From NCBI GenBank assembly GCA_037447655.1, contig JBBHKE010000393.1, positions 1 through 64,000 on the forward strand: a DNA stretch of 64,000 bases, written 5' to 3'. This stretch comes from Zygnema cylindricum (lineage: Eukaryota > Streptophyta > Zygnematophyceae > Zygnematales > Zygnemataceae). Shown here piece by piece: positions 23,313-33,961 of the stretch. Position 1 is the first letter of the stretch. Each line of letters opens with the position of its first letter. The notes under the pieces are model-generated. The model saw nothing but the letters and a program-made list of their open reading frames with translations, made no database searches and was not told the DNA's origin. A program made the translations under genes and the position numbers.

Positions 23313-25291
23313 GGTGCCTCCTCCTCCTCCTCTCCTCTCTTCTTTGTGTTTTGACTCCGAAGAGAAAAGAACTGCAGATGGAGGAATAAACAGGGGTCAA
23401 TTGAAAAAAAAAAACTGATTAGCTCTGGATGGCGATAATATTAACATAAACCAAGGGGCCAAGTTGCATTTCTTCGGCATTATAGTTTGCGTGTCGCAGA
23501 TTCTTAAATGTCGTAAAAAATTTGCTTCAAAACTAATACGATACATAATTTATAGAAAAACCGGACTGGATAAATTCCTAAAGGATTTAAAATGATCATG
23601 TCAATGGCTCCAAGACGAAATTAAAAAAAACATAGGAAACCAAATGTTTCATGATACAATAATAAGCAGCAGCACAAATTCAAAGAAACGATCGTTCCAC
23701 ATCAGTGAAAACTAAACAAACTAAAAGTTCATATGGGGCTCGTCTCACTGTAACCGTTCTCATATAGACAAAGTCTTAATTTCTACTTCTCAGGGCTTGA
23801 TGCCATTGAAATTGACATACAATGCAACTACAAGTAAAGGCAATATGAAGAATTTGGAATCAAAGAACAACTTCAGATCACTGAACAGAAATACTATCAT
23901 GCGGTTAGTAGAAAAAACGCTTTTATGTACAAACAAGTAATAGAACAGTTTGTACACTTTGTTCTATGCTTCACATGATGGTTTGAAAAAAAGTGCAGAA
24001 GGTCAAAAAACTCTATATGACGTGACCCCATGCTATACGAGTATTGTATCGAGAGGAAGAGAGAGATGGAGGAGAGGGAGGGAGAGAGAGAGCGAGAGAG
24101 ATAGAGAGAAAGCGAGAGATGGAGAGATATATGTATAATATGGTTTCACCAGATATAGCGTTTCCACACGGTTTCACACTTTTGAACTTTGCTTTACATA
24201 CCATAAATGCAAGTACAAAGAAAATCTTCACGGAAATCAACAGAAATGTTAAAAAAAAACAAAGAATTTGTGCATGAATTTTCACACTGGAAACTGGCAA
24301 AATCTTCACCAAAATCTCCCTTTTCCTCTCTCTCCTCTCCTCACTCTAACTAAGCATTGTCAAACCGTGACATCACTACTGTGACGACAAAAAGCTGCAA
24401 AAAGAACACTCAAAAAAGTAAAACACGCGCAATAAACAAACAGTATTTGCCATCCCGGCATCATATATCCATACTAATTCAATATGCTCAAAAATAAAAC
24501 ATAACATGTATTATCAACAAAAACCAGCCAGAATAACTTACCTGCTGATTACCGAAAACTGACAAACCGAAAAAAATATATTCCGGAGATGACGGAAACA
24601 ACTTAAGGGAGATGACCTAAAATCCTAACCGTACACCTAATCGTAATCCCAACCCTAACCCTAACCAGCTCGCAAAAAGAGCTACAGTACAGTTAATTAT
24701 CAAAAAAGGCTGTATAATTAGCAATTACAATATCAAAATAGAGCCTGAGCAAAGAAATAATCTTCTTATGCAAGGCTTTTGAATGATAATAATTCAAAGC
24801 ACAAAAAAAAACCACAGATTCTGACCTACAGAGGCAGAAGAAACCTCCCTCTCCTTTAACCTAAAATGGAGCCTTTCTAATAATAGCTACAAAGTTACAA
24901 CTCGTAGATGTTTAAAACTTTGAATGTAATACCAGAATATCCGCTATGTACGCCACGTGTACGGAAGGATGGCAATGTATAACGAGATCGAAGTGTTACG
25001 ATGGCAAACACGGAGTAGAGAAGAAGCTACGGAGTAGTTTCGCATGTTGACTGAATCCGTCACAAGTATGTATACATGTGATATGTGCCACGTGGCTATA
25101 TGAACGGGAGAAGCGTCCTGTCCACGCCATGCAGATTGCAGCAAGCTTTTCAAACTTCACCGGATATTGTAGGAAAGTCCGAAAGAGCTTCCAGGACAGT
25201 AGGATCTGACGTATCGTACCCAACGGACCGTCGATGCTTGTGGTTCCGATTCCGTCTGGCGATATGCCAGATCGCAATTAATGTAAAGGAG
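23313..25291. promoter_or_regulatory. 5' flank of the XBAT35-like gene; probable 5' UTR and promoter region
   Basis: The 30 bases upstream of the ATG read GGAGGAGG-rich on the sense strand. Further out is a GA-rich purine tract (24045-24130) and a short CCCTAA run (24650-24667). No other gene is supported. Two minus-strand open frames at 24944-25371 have no motif. Confidence 0.35.
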
Positions 25292-25294
25292 TTA

Positions 25295-26080
25295 GGCTGC
25301 GGCCCCATGTAGTTGTAACTTAGCGTACTTACTTTGTATTTTAGCGCGGATCCGGCGGACCCGGATTTCAAGTGTCTCTATGTGTTCATTCGAAATTATT
25401 ACTTAAGTTTGTGACAATTGTATACGTCGACAACGCCCGTGACGGCTGTCACCGTGTACAATTTGTGATGACGCACCATATTTTCTTGAAACTTTTTGAA
25501 GCGTCGCAAGACGCATCGTAATTTTTGAAACGATTTGCGGATTTGGTATGTCGCATGTCTTTGCGAGACATCTGTTGACGTACAGCCTTGCACCCGTGGC
25601 TGTGCAAAATGCCTTGACGTAAACCTCTCCCGTCCGGCCGCCATTACTTCGCAGATTTTTCACGTTCGCAGACTTTTCAACTTTGCGTGAAATGACACTG
25701 CAGCGTCGAGACCCCTGCAAAAAAAAAACCGTACAACATGCAAGCCGACAAAAACAAACAAACCCTGTACTTTTTTTCGTCGTCAAAACTTCTAAAATCT
25801 TTTCACACGTGGGAATATATTTTCAGATTGGTGTAGACGGATTTGCTTAGCTTAAAACACAGTGCCGATGTGTTTTATGATAAGCTTGAAAATGACGTGA
25901 CAGTGGGTCGAAAAACCGCAAGACGACAAAATTTCGTACATCCTAAGTTCAAGAATGACGCAAATTGTACTTTACAAATTTGCGATTTCTTCGTACGGTC
26001 GCAACTTAGGCAGTACGGCGCTAAGTTATAAAGGAAAACGACAGAAAAAAACCCGAACTTAGCCACATGGGGCCGCAGCC
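25295..26080. mobile_element. PIF/Harbinger-like non-autonomous element
   Basis: 786 bp bounded by GGCTGCGGCCCCATGT and its exact inverse ACATGGGGCCGCAGCC, flanked by TTA at 25292-25294 and 26081-26083. A 3-bp TTA duplication with GC-rich ends fits PIF/Harbinger. The subterminal AACTTAGCG is also inverted. Internal open frames (e.g. 25403-25786 minus) show no transposase motif, so it needs a helper element. Confidence 0.75.
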
Positions 26081-26373
26081 TTATTATTGTAAGGAAAAAA
26101 CGGTGTGAAATACTATTTTAAGTTCAATGACCTAAAGCCAACAAAAAAAAATGATATTTGACATGGAAAATAATAATTCGGGTTCACATTTCCAGAGTGT
26201 AGCCCCTACGTGTTCACATAGTAAAGGACCTGTTCACGCGTTTTTCCCTTGTCTTTATTACTATCGAATCAAATCTATGTGCGCTTCCACGCCGGTACTG
26301 TACCTGACACCTTTATGTACTTTTGTTTAAAAAGAACGAGCAGTTAACACAAGAAGCGGCACATTCCGTACAG

Positions 26374-26535
26374 TACACTAAATTAATGTAATTGACACTA
26401 ATTAAATCGCACCTATATTAAAGTAAATAAAAATCAGTGTTATCAATTCTATTTTAGGTTCAATGGTCGTAGTTTAGGGACGTCGAAATACATTACTGTA
26501 GTGTAGTGTCATTAACACATAGCGATTCACAGTGT
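26374..26535. mobile_element. MITE family 1 (short type), copy
   Basis: From TACACTAAATTAATG to ATAGCGATTCACAGTGTA. The right end is well conserved, the left end decayed. Confidence 0.5.
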
Positions 26536-26553
26536 ACGGAAGTGTCTTCCAGT

Positions 26554-26650
26554 AACCGCCTAGAAAGTGCATAGGGTATTATCGGAAGACATTCCAGGGG
26601 AGATGTCGGGATGCAATCCCGGCCGTCCGTTTTCAGGACAGGTCGGCATC
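26554..26650 (+). repeat. Left arm of a ~95-bp dispersed inverted repeat
   Basis: Contains AACCGCCTAGAAAGTGCAT, ATCGGAAGACAT and CCCGGCCGTC, which recur in inverse orientation at 30746-30841. The two arms bracket 4.1 kb that includes the LYR-motif gene. Confidence 0.7.
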
Positions 26651-26687
26651 GACTGTTTGCCGGTGAAGAACTACAGTACAGTACCAG

Positions 26688-26731
26688 TACTCCGTGAATC
26701 GCTATTAGCGTTAATAGCGATTCACGGTGTA
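26688..26731. mobile_element. Minimal MITE: two family 1 ends fused
   Basis: A 40-bp near-perfect palindrome. CTCCGTGAATCGCTATTAG is followed by CGT and then TAATAGCGATTCACGGTG, flanked by TA on both sides. No internal sequence remains. It could form a hairpin. Confidence 0.8.
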
Positions 26732-27007
26732 CTTTAACTATGCCAAATGTGAAGACGTGTCCCCCCCTACGTAGTCATCTTCACGACACTCGTGGCAGTT
26801 TCGATAACGGCACAATAAAGTACGATTTCAAAGTATGAATTCGTAAAAAGTCGAGCGTTCGTATCTTTTTGTGTTCACGCGTATGTAGCGACCACGTCAT
26901 TACATACGTCATTAAACGTATAGCAATTTATTTTACTATGGCTGTTCGCACTTTATTGAAACCTGAAGTACGAAGTATGACATTTGAAATTCGAAGTTTT
27001 AATGTTG

Positions 27008-27298
27008 GAGATCTAGGAAACCCTAAAAATCACCGAAACCCTAAAAAACGCAGGAAACCTTAAAAAACACAGGAAAACCTAAAAACCGAAACCCTAAAAA
27101 ACATACTGGAGATATAGGAAACCTTAATAACCACAAGAAACCCTAAAAACAAGGAAACCCTATAAAACACAGGAAACCCTAAAAACACCGAAACCCTAAA
27201 AACCATACTGGAGATGTAGGAAACCCTAAAAAACACGGAAACCCTAAAAAATACAGGAAATCCTAAAAAACACAGGAAACCCTAAAAAAACACCGGAA
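27008..27298 (+). promoter_or_regulatory. Telo-box minisatellite upstream of the LYR gene
   Basis: Irregular 17-20-bp repeats of the type GGAAACCCTAAAAAACAC. AAACCCTAAA occurs nine times exactly and about five more times with one change. AAACCCTAA is the plant telo-box, a known promoter element bound by Myb-type telomere-repeat factors. The array ends about 50 bp before the ATG, so it may act as a promoter or 5' UTR element. It could instead be an interstitial telomere-derived repeat. Confidence 0.75.
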
Positions 27299-27350
27299 AA
27301 ACCAAGAGAACGAAAAGGCTGTGAGGTTTTCGAACGAATCGGATTCACAA

Positions 27351-27626
27351 ATGGCTCCGCTACAGCTCACTGAAGAATTGTTTTTGAAAAACCGTCCCGC
27401 AGTTTTATCTCTGTATCGCGATATTTTGCGCGAACTGAATCGAGGAGCAGGAGGCCTCGGATTGGCTGCAAGAGAGACAAAAAAAAAAGAAGTCAGGGTT
27501 TTGTTTGAGGCCGGAGCGAGTCAGATTTTTGTGGATAACATTTTTGAGCTTATGGAAGCCGGAAAACTTGCACTTGTGAAGCTTAGGAAAGGACAAATTC
27601 CTGACCCTTTTAGAACAGTGAAGTGA
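27351..27626 (+). CDS. LYR-motif (Complex1_LYR) protein
   Basis: 91 residues, single exon, start ATGGCTCCGC. LYR at residues 21-23 within LSLYRDILREL is the signature of the small mitochondrial LYRM proteins, which act in Fe-S cluster delivery or as accessory or assembly factors of respiratory complexes together with acyl carrier protein. Length and a lysine/arginine-rich helical composition fit the family. I cannot say which LYRM subfamily. An upstream in-frame methionine is absent within 30 codons; only a weaker non-ATG extension exists. Preceded by the telo-box array and followed by a 38-bp T run. Confidence 0.72.
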   Translation: MAPLQLTEELFLKNRPAVLSLYRDILRELNRGAGGLGLAARETKKKEVRVLFEAGASQIFVDNIFELMEAGKLALVKLRKGQIPDPFRTVK

Positions 27627-29214
27627 CATAAAGTCACGTTTTTTTTTTTTTTTTTTTTTTTTTTTTTGAACTTGCCACTTTATTGTTGAGCATATGAACT
27701 TTTTAGGGTTTAGAAAGTCTCTTTTTTATCTTTTTGTAAAAACTTGACATTAGACGATCTATTAATCAATTTCAGAATTTTTTAAAATGAGGGGTGAAAC
27801 AAGTAAGTGAAAATAAGTGAATCAAATGTGTAGTATCAAAACAAATCAGATAGAAAGAGAAGAGAGAGAGAGAGATTGTATCATGGATCATAGGAAAAAA
27901 GGGTGGTTTGATAGTCGGATAACGGAAAGGTTCGTCGTCGGAGATTTTTTTGAGGTTTCCAATCATCCGAATCAGGTTGGTGAGTTACAAGTGTTGTTGT
28001 AAAAAGTGTAAAAAAGGGTAAAAAAGTCGTAAAGAAAAAGGGTTGAAAAGGGAGAGAGTTAAGAAGAGAGGTAAGTGTTAGTTTCGAGGCCATGCGCTAA
28101 AATCAGACTATTTGTATTGACTATTTTTCCACCATTTGTGGACAAACTTCTTCATTTTTATCGCTATTAGAGGTAAAAACTTTAATTTGGACGTGGATTT
28201 TTCGACTCAAAACCATAAAATACTGTTAAATAATACTAATTAAAGAGGGGCTGTTATGCGCCTCGTCATCCAACCCTAAATTATTATTATTTGCAGTAAA
28301 ATCTCCATTTATCTAATAATTTATGAGCTCTAATAGGTATGAGTTTTGTAGTAGAGATGCGGAATAAATGGTTTATCACAAGTTATGCACAGACAAAGGG
28401 TTGACATGTTGTTTACAAACTCTAGGGCTTTAAATGAATGTGTTTCACATTTATTTTATGATTAAAATGAATATGGTCCAGTACTAATTTCAGTGGAAGA
28501 ATGTCTTTTGGAAATAAACTTACACAGGGATTTTGGGTTTTATGTGCAGGAATCTGGGATTGTGACGTGACATGTTTTTTTTTATCGATACAACAAATAA
28601 TGTGGTTGATGATGTTGAATTTGACGTAAATTCTTTATGGCTTGGAGGAGTTTGGGTAGTGGTGAGAAGAGTTAAGTTTAGATGATATTAAAAAGAGTTT
28701 TGTCTCACTTTAGTATTTTGTCTTTTGTGAGAGGAGACGTTCCATACGATTTATACGGGAAACGGACGTTCTATGATGCAAAATCAGTACAAGTGTGCCT
28801 TTTGGACTATGATTAAAGATGGCAATTTCTATGATGGCAAAAAATTCTATTATTTCTATGATTTCCATTTCTAAGATGGCAAATTATAGCAATTTTTCCT
28901 ATTGTCGTACATTTGTAAATTGGAGGGAAATCGAATGGAAATTTTTCCACTGTTGTATGATTGAAATACTTCTCTTAGGTTTTCTTTTTACGGTATTAGT
29001 GTTAATTGTGAGGTAAGAAACCATTAAACCATTTTGTGTTTCCGTTTTTCTTAGATAATGATGTACAATTTGGTATAAAATTATAATCAAACTTTGTTTG
29101 TTTTTACTGTTTCCGAAAAACTCTAAGACCCCTAAAAAACCCTAAAAACCCTAAAGTTTAGTCCAATAGTTTCAGGCCAAAAGTTATGAATACGGGATAG
29201 TGGGATAGGGTTAT
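27627..29214. other. Intergenic, low complexity, no gene
   Basis: Starts with T38 at 27639-27667 and surroundings. Has a GA run near 27858 and imperfect repeats of 'atttctatgatggcaaa' at 28815-28885. CCTAAAA words occur near 29125-29152. Short open frames only. Confidence 0.4.
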
Positions 29215-29219
29215 CACTC

Positions 29220-29342
29220 TAGGGAGGGAGGGAGGGAGGGGAGGGGAGGGGGGAGAGAGGGGGGGAGAGGGAGAGGGAGAGGGAGAGGGAGGGGGAGAGG
29301 GGGAGAGGGGGAGGGGGAGAGAGGGAGAGAGGGAGAGAGAGT
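29220..29342. repeat. GA-rich polypurine tract
   Basis: About 120 bp of GGGAGG/GGGAGA repeats with almost no pyrimidines on the plus strand. A candidate for triplex (H-DNA) formation. Confidence 0.9.
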
Positions 29343-29741
29343 GCAAGTAATTTTACAATTTGTTAGAGTTTTTGGAGTAACAGTATGTACAGTTACTCAA
29401 AAACTGTCCGATTGTCCACAAAACAAGGCTCAATTCCGATGGTGTAACTATCCTGTGACGTGATTTTATTTTATGTTAGTTTTGTTGGTGGAATCTTGCT
29501 GGTAATTTCCTGTGTCAAAAAGACACGTCCTTTTCTTTTTTTCTTTCCCTTTTTCAATGTCAATGACCAGCTCTTTGGGATGAGAAACTCATTTCATGAT
29601 TGAAGGGAACAGTTATTTTTGGAAAGATTTAGAGAATTTTTGGTAAAAAAGTACGTTAGGAAGAATGGATGTGAGGAAAAGCTTACTTTGCTGGAGCTGG
29701 AAATTGGTCTTATATGTCCTGTTGACCACACTAATTTGGCC

Positions 29742-29875
<134 letters not shown>

Positions 29876-29880
29876 TATAT

Positions 29881-30745
29881 AATTTGGCCATTATGATGAA
29901 TGTGCATGGGTGACTTGGGTTTTTGTTTCGACGAAAGGCTACAACTTTTGAAAGATTCAAATTTAAGACTCTATTATTATTATTATTATTTAAAACACAA
30001 CAGTAATTTTGAGTAAATGTATTTTTCTAACTTGGGATTGGGTCTCGACGGAAGGTTATGGCTTTGAAAGACAACTTTTTTTTTTCTTTTATGCCGTAGT
30101 AGTTTTAAATGAGTGGAAGAGTTTTTTTAAGAAAGCACGATGGTAAACAATTTGCGTACATGGAAACCCCCCAAAAAAAAAAACAGGTAAAAAGCGAGAC
30201 TAAAAAACGAGTTGTATGCACTGAATTTTAATGACATGCGTGGATCATTATAAATGCTTGTGTATTAATTTAGGAAATAGTGTGGTTATAGTGTTTATTT
30301 TTGTTGCACTTGTAGAATAGTACAATATTAGGTGTTAATTTTTGTTTTATTAGTAGCTATTTTGTTAGTGGTTATTTTGTTAGTAGTTTTTTGTTAGTAG
30401 TTATTTTATTAGTAGTTATTTTATCAGTACTTACTTTATTATATTTGTCAATAATTATGGTGCTTTTACTGTTTTCAAATTAGTTGAAGTAATAGTATTT
30501 GTATCCAGTTATTTACAGTATTTTAGGTACATTGAGAAAACCAAATGTACATACAATGACCCTACATTTGCCAACAATTGCAAAACGATATAATTAGCTA
30601 AATGGTCAAAAAATTATTAAAGGGAATAAAACATTTGATTTAATTCATGCATGAATGTTGCCTACAATAAACCCTTGACCAATCTACCTTAAATTCTCAA
30701 ACTTTTGTAAAGTAACAGAATAAAATAATAATTATTGACTGACAA
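29881..30745. other. AT-rich intergenic sequence with a short tandem repeat
   Basis: Contains (ATT)n at 29971-29990 and a degenerate 'ttgttagtagttatttta' tandem repeat at about 30345-30440. No coding region. Confidence 0.45.
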
Positions 30746-30841
30746 CCAGTCAATACCGACCGTTCCCTAGACGGCCGGGACTGCCTCCCGATATCTGGGA
30801 TGTCTTCCGATAACATCGTATGCACTTTCTAGGCGGTTAAT
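30746..30841 (-). repeat. Right arm of the ~95-bp dispersed inverted repeat
   Basis: Inverse of 26554-26650, sharing GACGGCCGGGACTG, ATGTCTTCCGATAA and TGCACTTTCTAGGCGGTTA. It runs directly into a family 1 element. Confidence 0.7.
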
Positions 30842-31058
30842 GTTTTTTTGCCACTTTCTCCGTGCACACATGTTCGATTTCTGGTTGAGGACTGCCAATC
30901 GGAAGGTGAGAATCTTGCCTTCCCATCGCAACCGTCGGGACTAATGATTTGACAAATGTGCACAAGAAATATGTTCAGTGGCAAAAGAACACAAACACTA
31001 TTAAACTATAAAACTATAAGAATAGTTTAATTAAACTAATTTTAGTGATACACGGTCT
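30836..31058. mobile_element. MITE family 1 (long type), left end truncated
   Basis: Interior matches the family (GTTAATGTTTTTTTGCCACTT, ccaatcggaaggtgagaatc). The right end TAGTGATACACGGTCTA is mutated. The left terminus is lost at the junction with the dispersed inverted repeat. Confidence 0.65.
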
Positions 31059-31505
31059 ATTGTAGTGTGTGCACTGTTGGGTCTGTGGTGCTTTTGGCGT
31101 TTCGCCATACCCGTCGTCGAGTTTAAACATCGTCTAGACATGTTTAAACGATCAAACCTTGCCGTTTCATCGTTTATATATTTTCCAACCTTCAAAAACT
31201 TGTGCAAAAATCAAACTATGTTGTGCGCAATTAAATTGTCTTAATGGTGCTTTTATTTTCTTTATAGGGCTATAATTGAAGTGTAAATCACTGGAATTTG
31301 AATAAACCTTTTACAAAAATGCCCGCACAAGTACTATTCAACATAGAATTCAAGCAACAACTTTCAACACTAATAGATGTTTCTTAAAAAATCACGGCTG
31401 TCCATCTAAAACTGATGACGTTCTACAAAAAAATGAAATTTCAAATTTTTCATTTCAATGGATATCAAATTTCACTTTTATCATCGAATATTCCAAATTT
31501 CAACA
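31059..31505. other. Intergenic, no gene seen
   Basis: Contains an inverted pair ATCGT/ACGAT around GTTTAAAC words (31122-31155). Otherwise unremarkable AT-rich sequence downstream of the tentative minus-strand gene. Confidence 0.35.
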
Positions 31506-32282
31506 TTAGATACAGACATCCAAATGTTCCTCTTCTACTTTTGCTTTTCCTTTCCGTTTCTGTACTCTCTTAGCATATTCTTCCTCACTCTTCGCACTCT
31601 CACTGCCTCCAGGGCCGAGGCTCAGCTCCTTCTCCTTCATTTTCTTCTTTCCTTTCTTGTCTTCCTTCACGAACTTGCCTGAATCGTGCATTTTTAGGCA
31701 TTTTTAGGTGGTGCAGGTCGCGGGTGAGGGTGTCCACGTCGCCCCCCCTCCCATTTCGCTTCATTTCGCTTTACGACGCCGCGCGCCGCGCGGCGTGTCG
31801 TGTGTATAAATATGTTTAGGGTTTTTTTCTCATTAGTGTTTTTTTTATATAAAAAAAAACACAACCAACAACCCTATGACCCTAAAAATCCGCGGTACTC
31901 GGGCGGTATTTTGCAAAGTGTGAAGGTTACGGCGCATTTCGACTGGTGTAGGAAACCTGCACCACCTGCACCACACGGGCGAGAAAACTAACGAACCTTA
32001 CCTGTCTCCTCAACGAACCGCAGCCACTCTTCGAGCATTTCTCAAAAAATTGTGTTGGCACTACCACTAGCCCTATTCAGTCCGAAAGGGTCGCGGGGCA
32101 GTGATTCCTCGGACTTAGGAATAAATCCTTACCTGTCCCCTTTAAACCTCCTCCAAAGTTGAGCTCCCTTTAATAAACTCACGAGAAGTCACTCCCAGAG
32201 ATGGTGGCTCTTCCGAAGGCTCCGGTGAAAGCCTTGGTCCGGCTGATAGGGAAGGGGTGCTTTTCTTTTTCTTCCCTCTCAT
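31506..32282 (-). CDS. Tentative small lysine-rich protein gene (three exons)
   Basis: Proposed exons on the minus strand are 32148-32282, 32002-32026 and 31506-31678. They join in phase to 110 residues: a basic start MRGKKKK, a serine/proline stretch, then STLEEWLRFVEETGKF across two junctions, and a lysine-rich tail (KGKKKMKEKELS, KRVQKRKGKAKVEEEH). Coding-like composition and the smooth read across exons support it. Doubts: the exon 1 donor GAG|GTTTAA is weak, while a stronger GTAAGG lies 13 bases on but after an in-frame stop, and exon 2 is only 25 nt. No family recognised. Exon 3 is the best-supported part. Confidence 0.4.
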
Positions 32283-32619
32283 TACACCTTCACTCACTCA
32301 CTAATTCAAAGACTATCCTGGAGCAATCCCTGCTTCAAAACCGAATGATAAGATCGTAGACAAAGGAGCTCACCACCGGGGAAAGCACTCAAAACAACAT
32401 CACACAGTCAGTGCACATCACATCGGTCAAGACAAAGATTATTATGAATGTTCTTTGCCCTTTACGAAGCTCTCTTTTACTCGTACTCTCTCGTACTCTC
32501 ACTCTTGCGCCCACTTTTACTCCCATTCTTACACTCACTCTTGCTCACTTTTTAACTTTTACTCTTACTCTAGCAACAAGCTGACACCAAACAAAGTAAT
32601 TGAAATTCCAAACGGACAC
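32283..32619. other. 5' flank of the tentative small gene
   Basis: Pyrimidine-rich with imperfect repeats of 'ctcacactc/ttactc' type words at about 32460-32570. No other coding sequence seen. Confidence 0.35.
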
Positions 32620-32823
32620 TACACCGTGTATTCCTATTGGTGTTAATCATTTTTTCGCCATTTAAAACATCGTTTCTATGTACACATTTGTCTGATTTTC
32701 ACATGGAGATGGCCAATCGGAAACTGAGCATCTTACCTTTCAATCGCAACCACCAGATCCACAATCCGACATGTGTGTAGAGAAATGATGTTTTAAGAGA
32801 AAAAAAAAAATCAACACTAATAG
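32620..32823. mobile_element. MITE family 1 (long type), right end truncated
   Basis: Left end TACACCGTGTATTCCTATTGG. Interior words cgccatttaaaacatc and tacctttcaatcgcaacc match the family. The right end stops at AACACTAATAGAC, where a CCCCCT repeat follows. Confidence 0.7.
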
Positions 32824-33961
32824 ACCCCCTCCCCCTCCCCCTCCCCCTCATTCACGTTGTAGTTCACACAGCACAGAAAACGTGCCGCATTAACCCATCA
32901 CCAAGATACAACACCTGTAAACCGACCAGGACCAAAAAGGACCAAATCAGTGTGCTGGACCGGAAGCACAGTTCCATGCAACACTACGAACCGAACTAAA
33001 CGTACTACTAACAACCCGACCGCACCGAACGAATGGCGAACCCGGCAAACGCTGATATGCCAAATCTTCGATTCCGCAATGTTCTTAACAACATGAAAAA
33101 GAAAATAACTTTGCCAGTCTCATATTCCTCCAGCCTGTCACAGCAAAAGTTGTGGAGGAAAGAAAGGTATCCAGTACGGCAATTCTTTTTCAAACCAGAT
33201 TCCAATTTCAAATAAAACAATATTCACAATTGTACTAGCACATACCCAATTCTCCAAATGATACCTCCAGTTTCTCAAATAATGCACGTTTTTGCAACTA
33301 GTGATAAATCAATTAGCCATCATTTGACTCACATTGGTCAACTCCAAACTGCAAAATCATTAAGTTCTATTTTTTTTTTAAACCCTTAAACCCAATGGTA
33401 CATTTTTTTTCCCCTTTTTATTTAGTGCCAACCAGACTATCCTGTGCCGAGGCTTTGGACAAATAAATCTCGAATGTATATACAATTCAAAAACCACAAA
33501 ATCGTTTTAATTCCCACCCATTGATAATCTAGAAACTTCATAGATGAAGTATTGAGTTTAAATGGGTGAATTCTAAAGCCACCGTCTCCTACTTTCCAAA
33601 TGAATAATTCACAACCAGGAATGGGTTTCACAGATTTGACTCCATCCTGTGTTCTAACATTCTCTTACTCTTTCTCTCTCTCTTTCGTCTTCTATTTATA
33701 AATCTCTCTCCCTCTTTCTCTCCCTCTCTTTTCTAATCTACTCTATTCCCAGGTGCTCTACTAAACCTATATCAACCATAACTTTGTCTCTCTCCTTCTA
33801 ATTTTCCCCATTCCATTGTTCACCTTGAATCTTTGTCTTTAAAATTATCCGATGACGAACAAACTGGCCTTTAAGACAAAATGTTCAAAGTGAAACTCAT
33901 AAATTTCCCTTTACAACACACATTCTAAGTGAAAATTGTAAATATCCTCGTGTCCAATCAA
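32824..33961. other. Intergenic between small gene and MEX1 3' end
   Basis: Starts with a short (CCCCCT) repeat. An open frame on each strand at 33008-33220 lacks motifs. Pyrimidine-rich CTCT tracts occur near 33660-33730. No gene supported. Confidence 0.35.

Noticed and set aside
24013-24312. Open frames across the GA-rich tract upstream of the XBAT35-like gene
   Set aside because: Low-complexity translation only.
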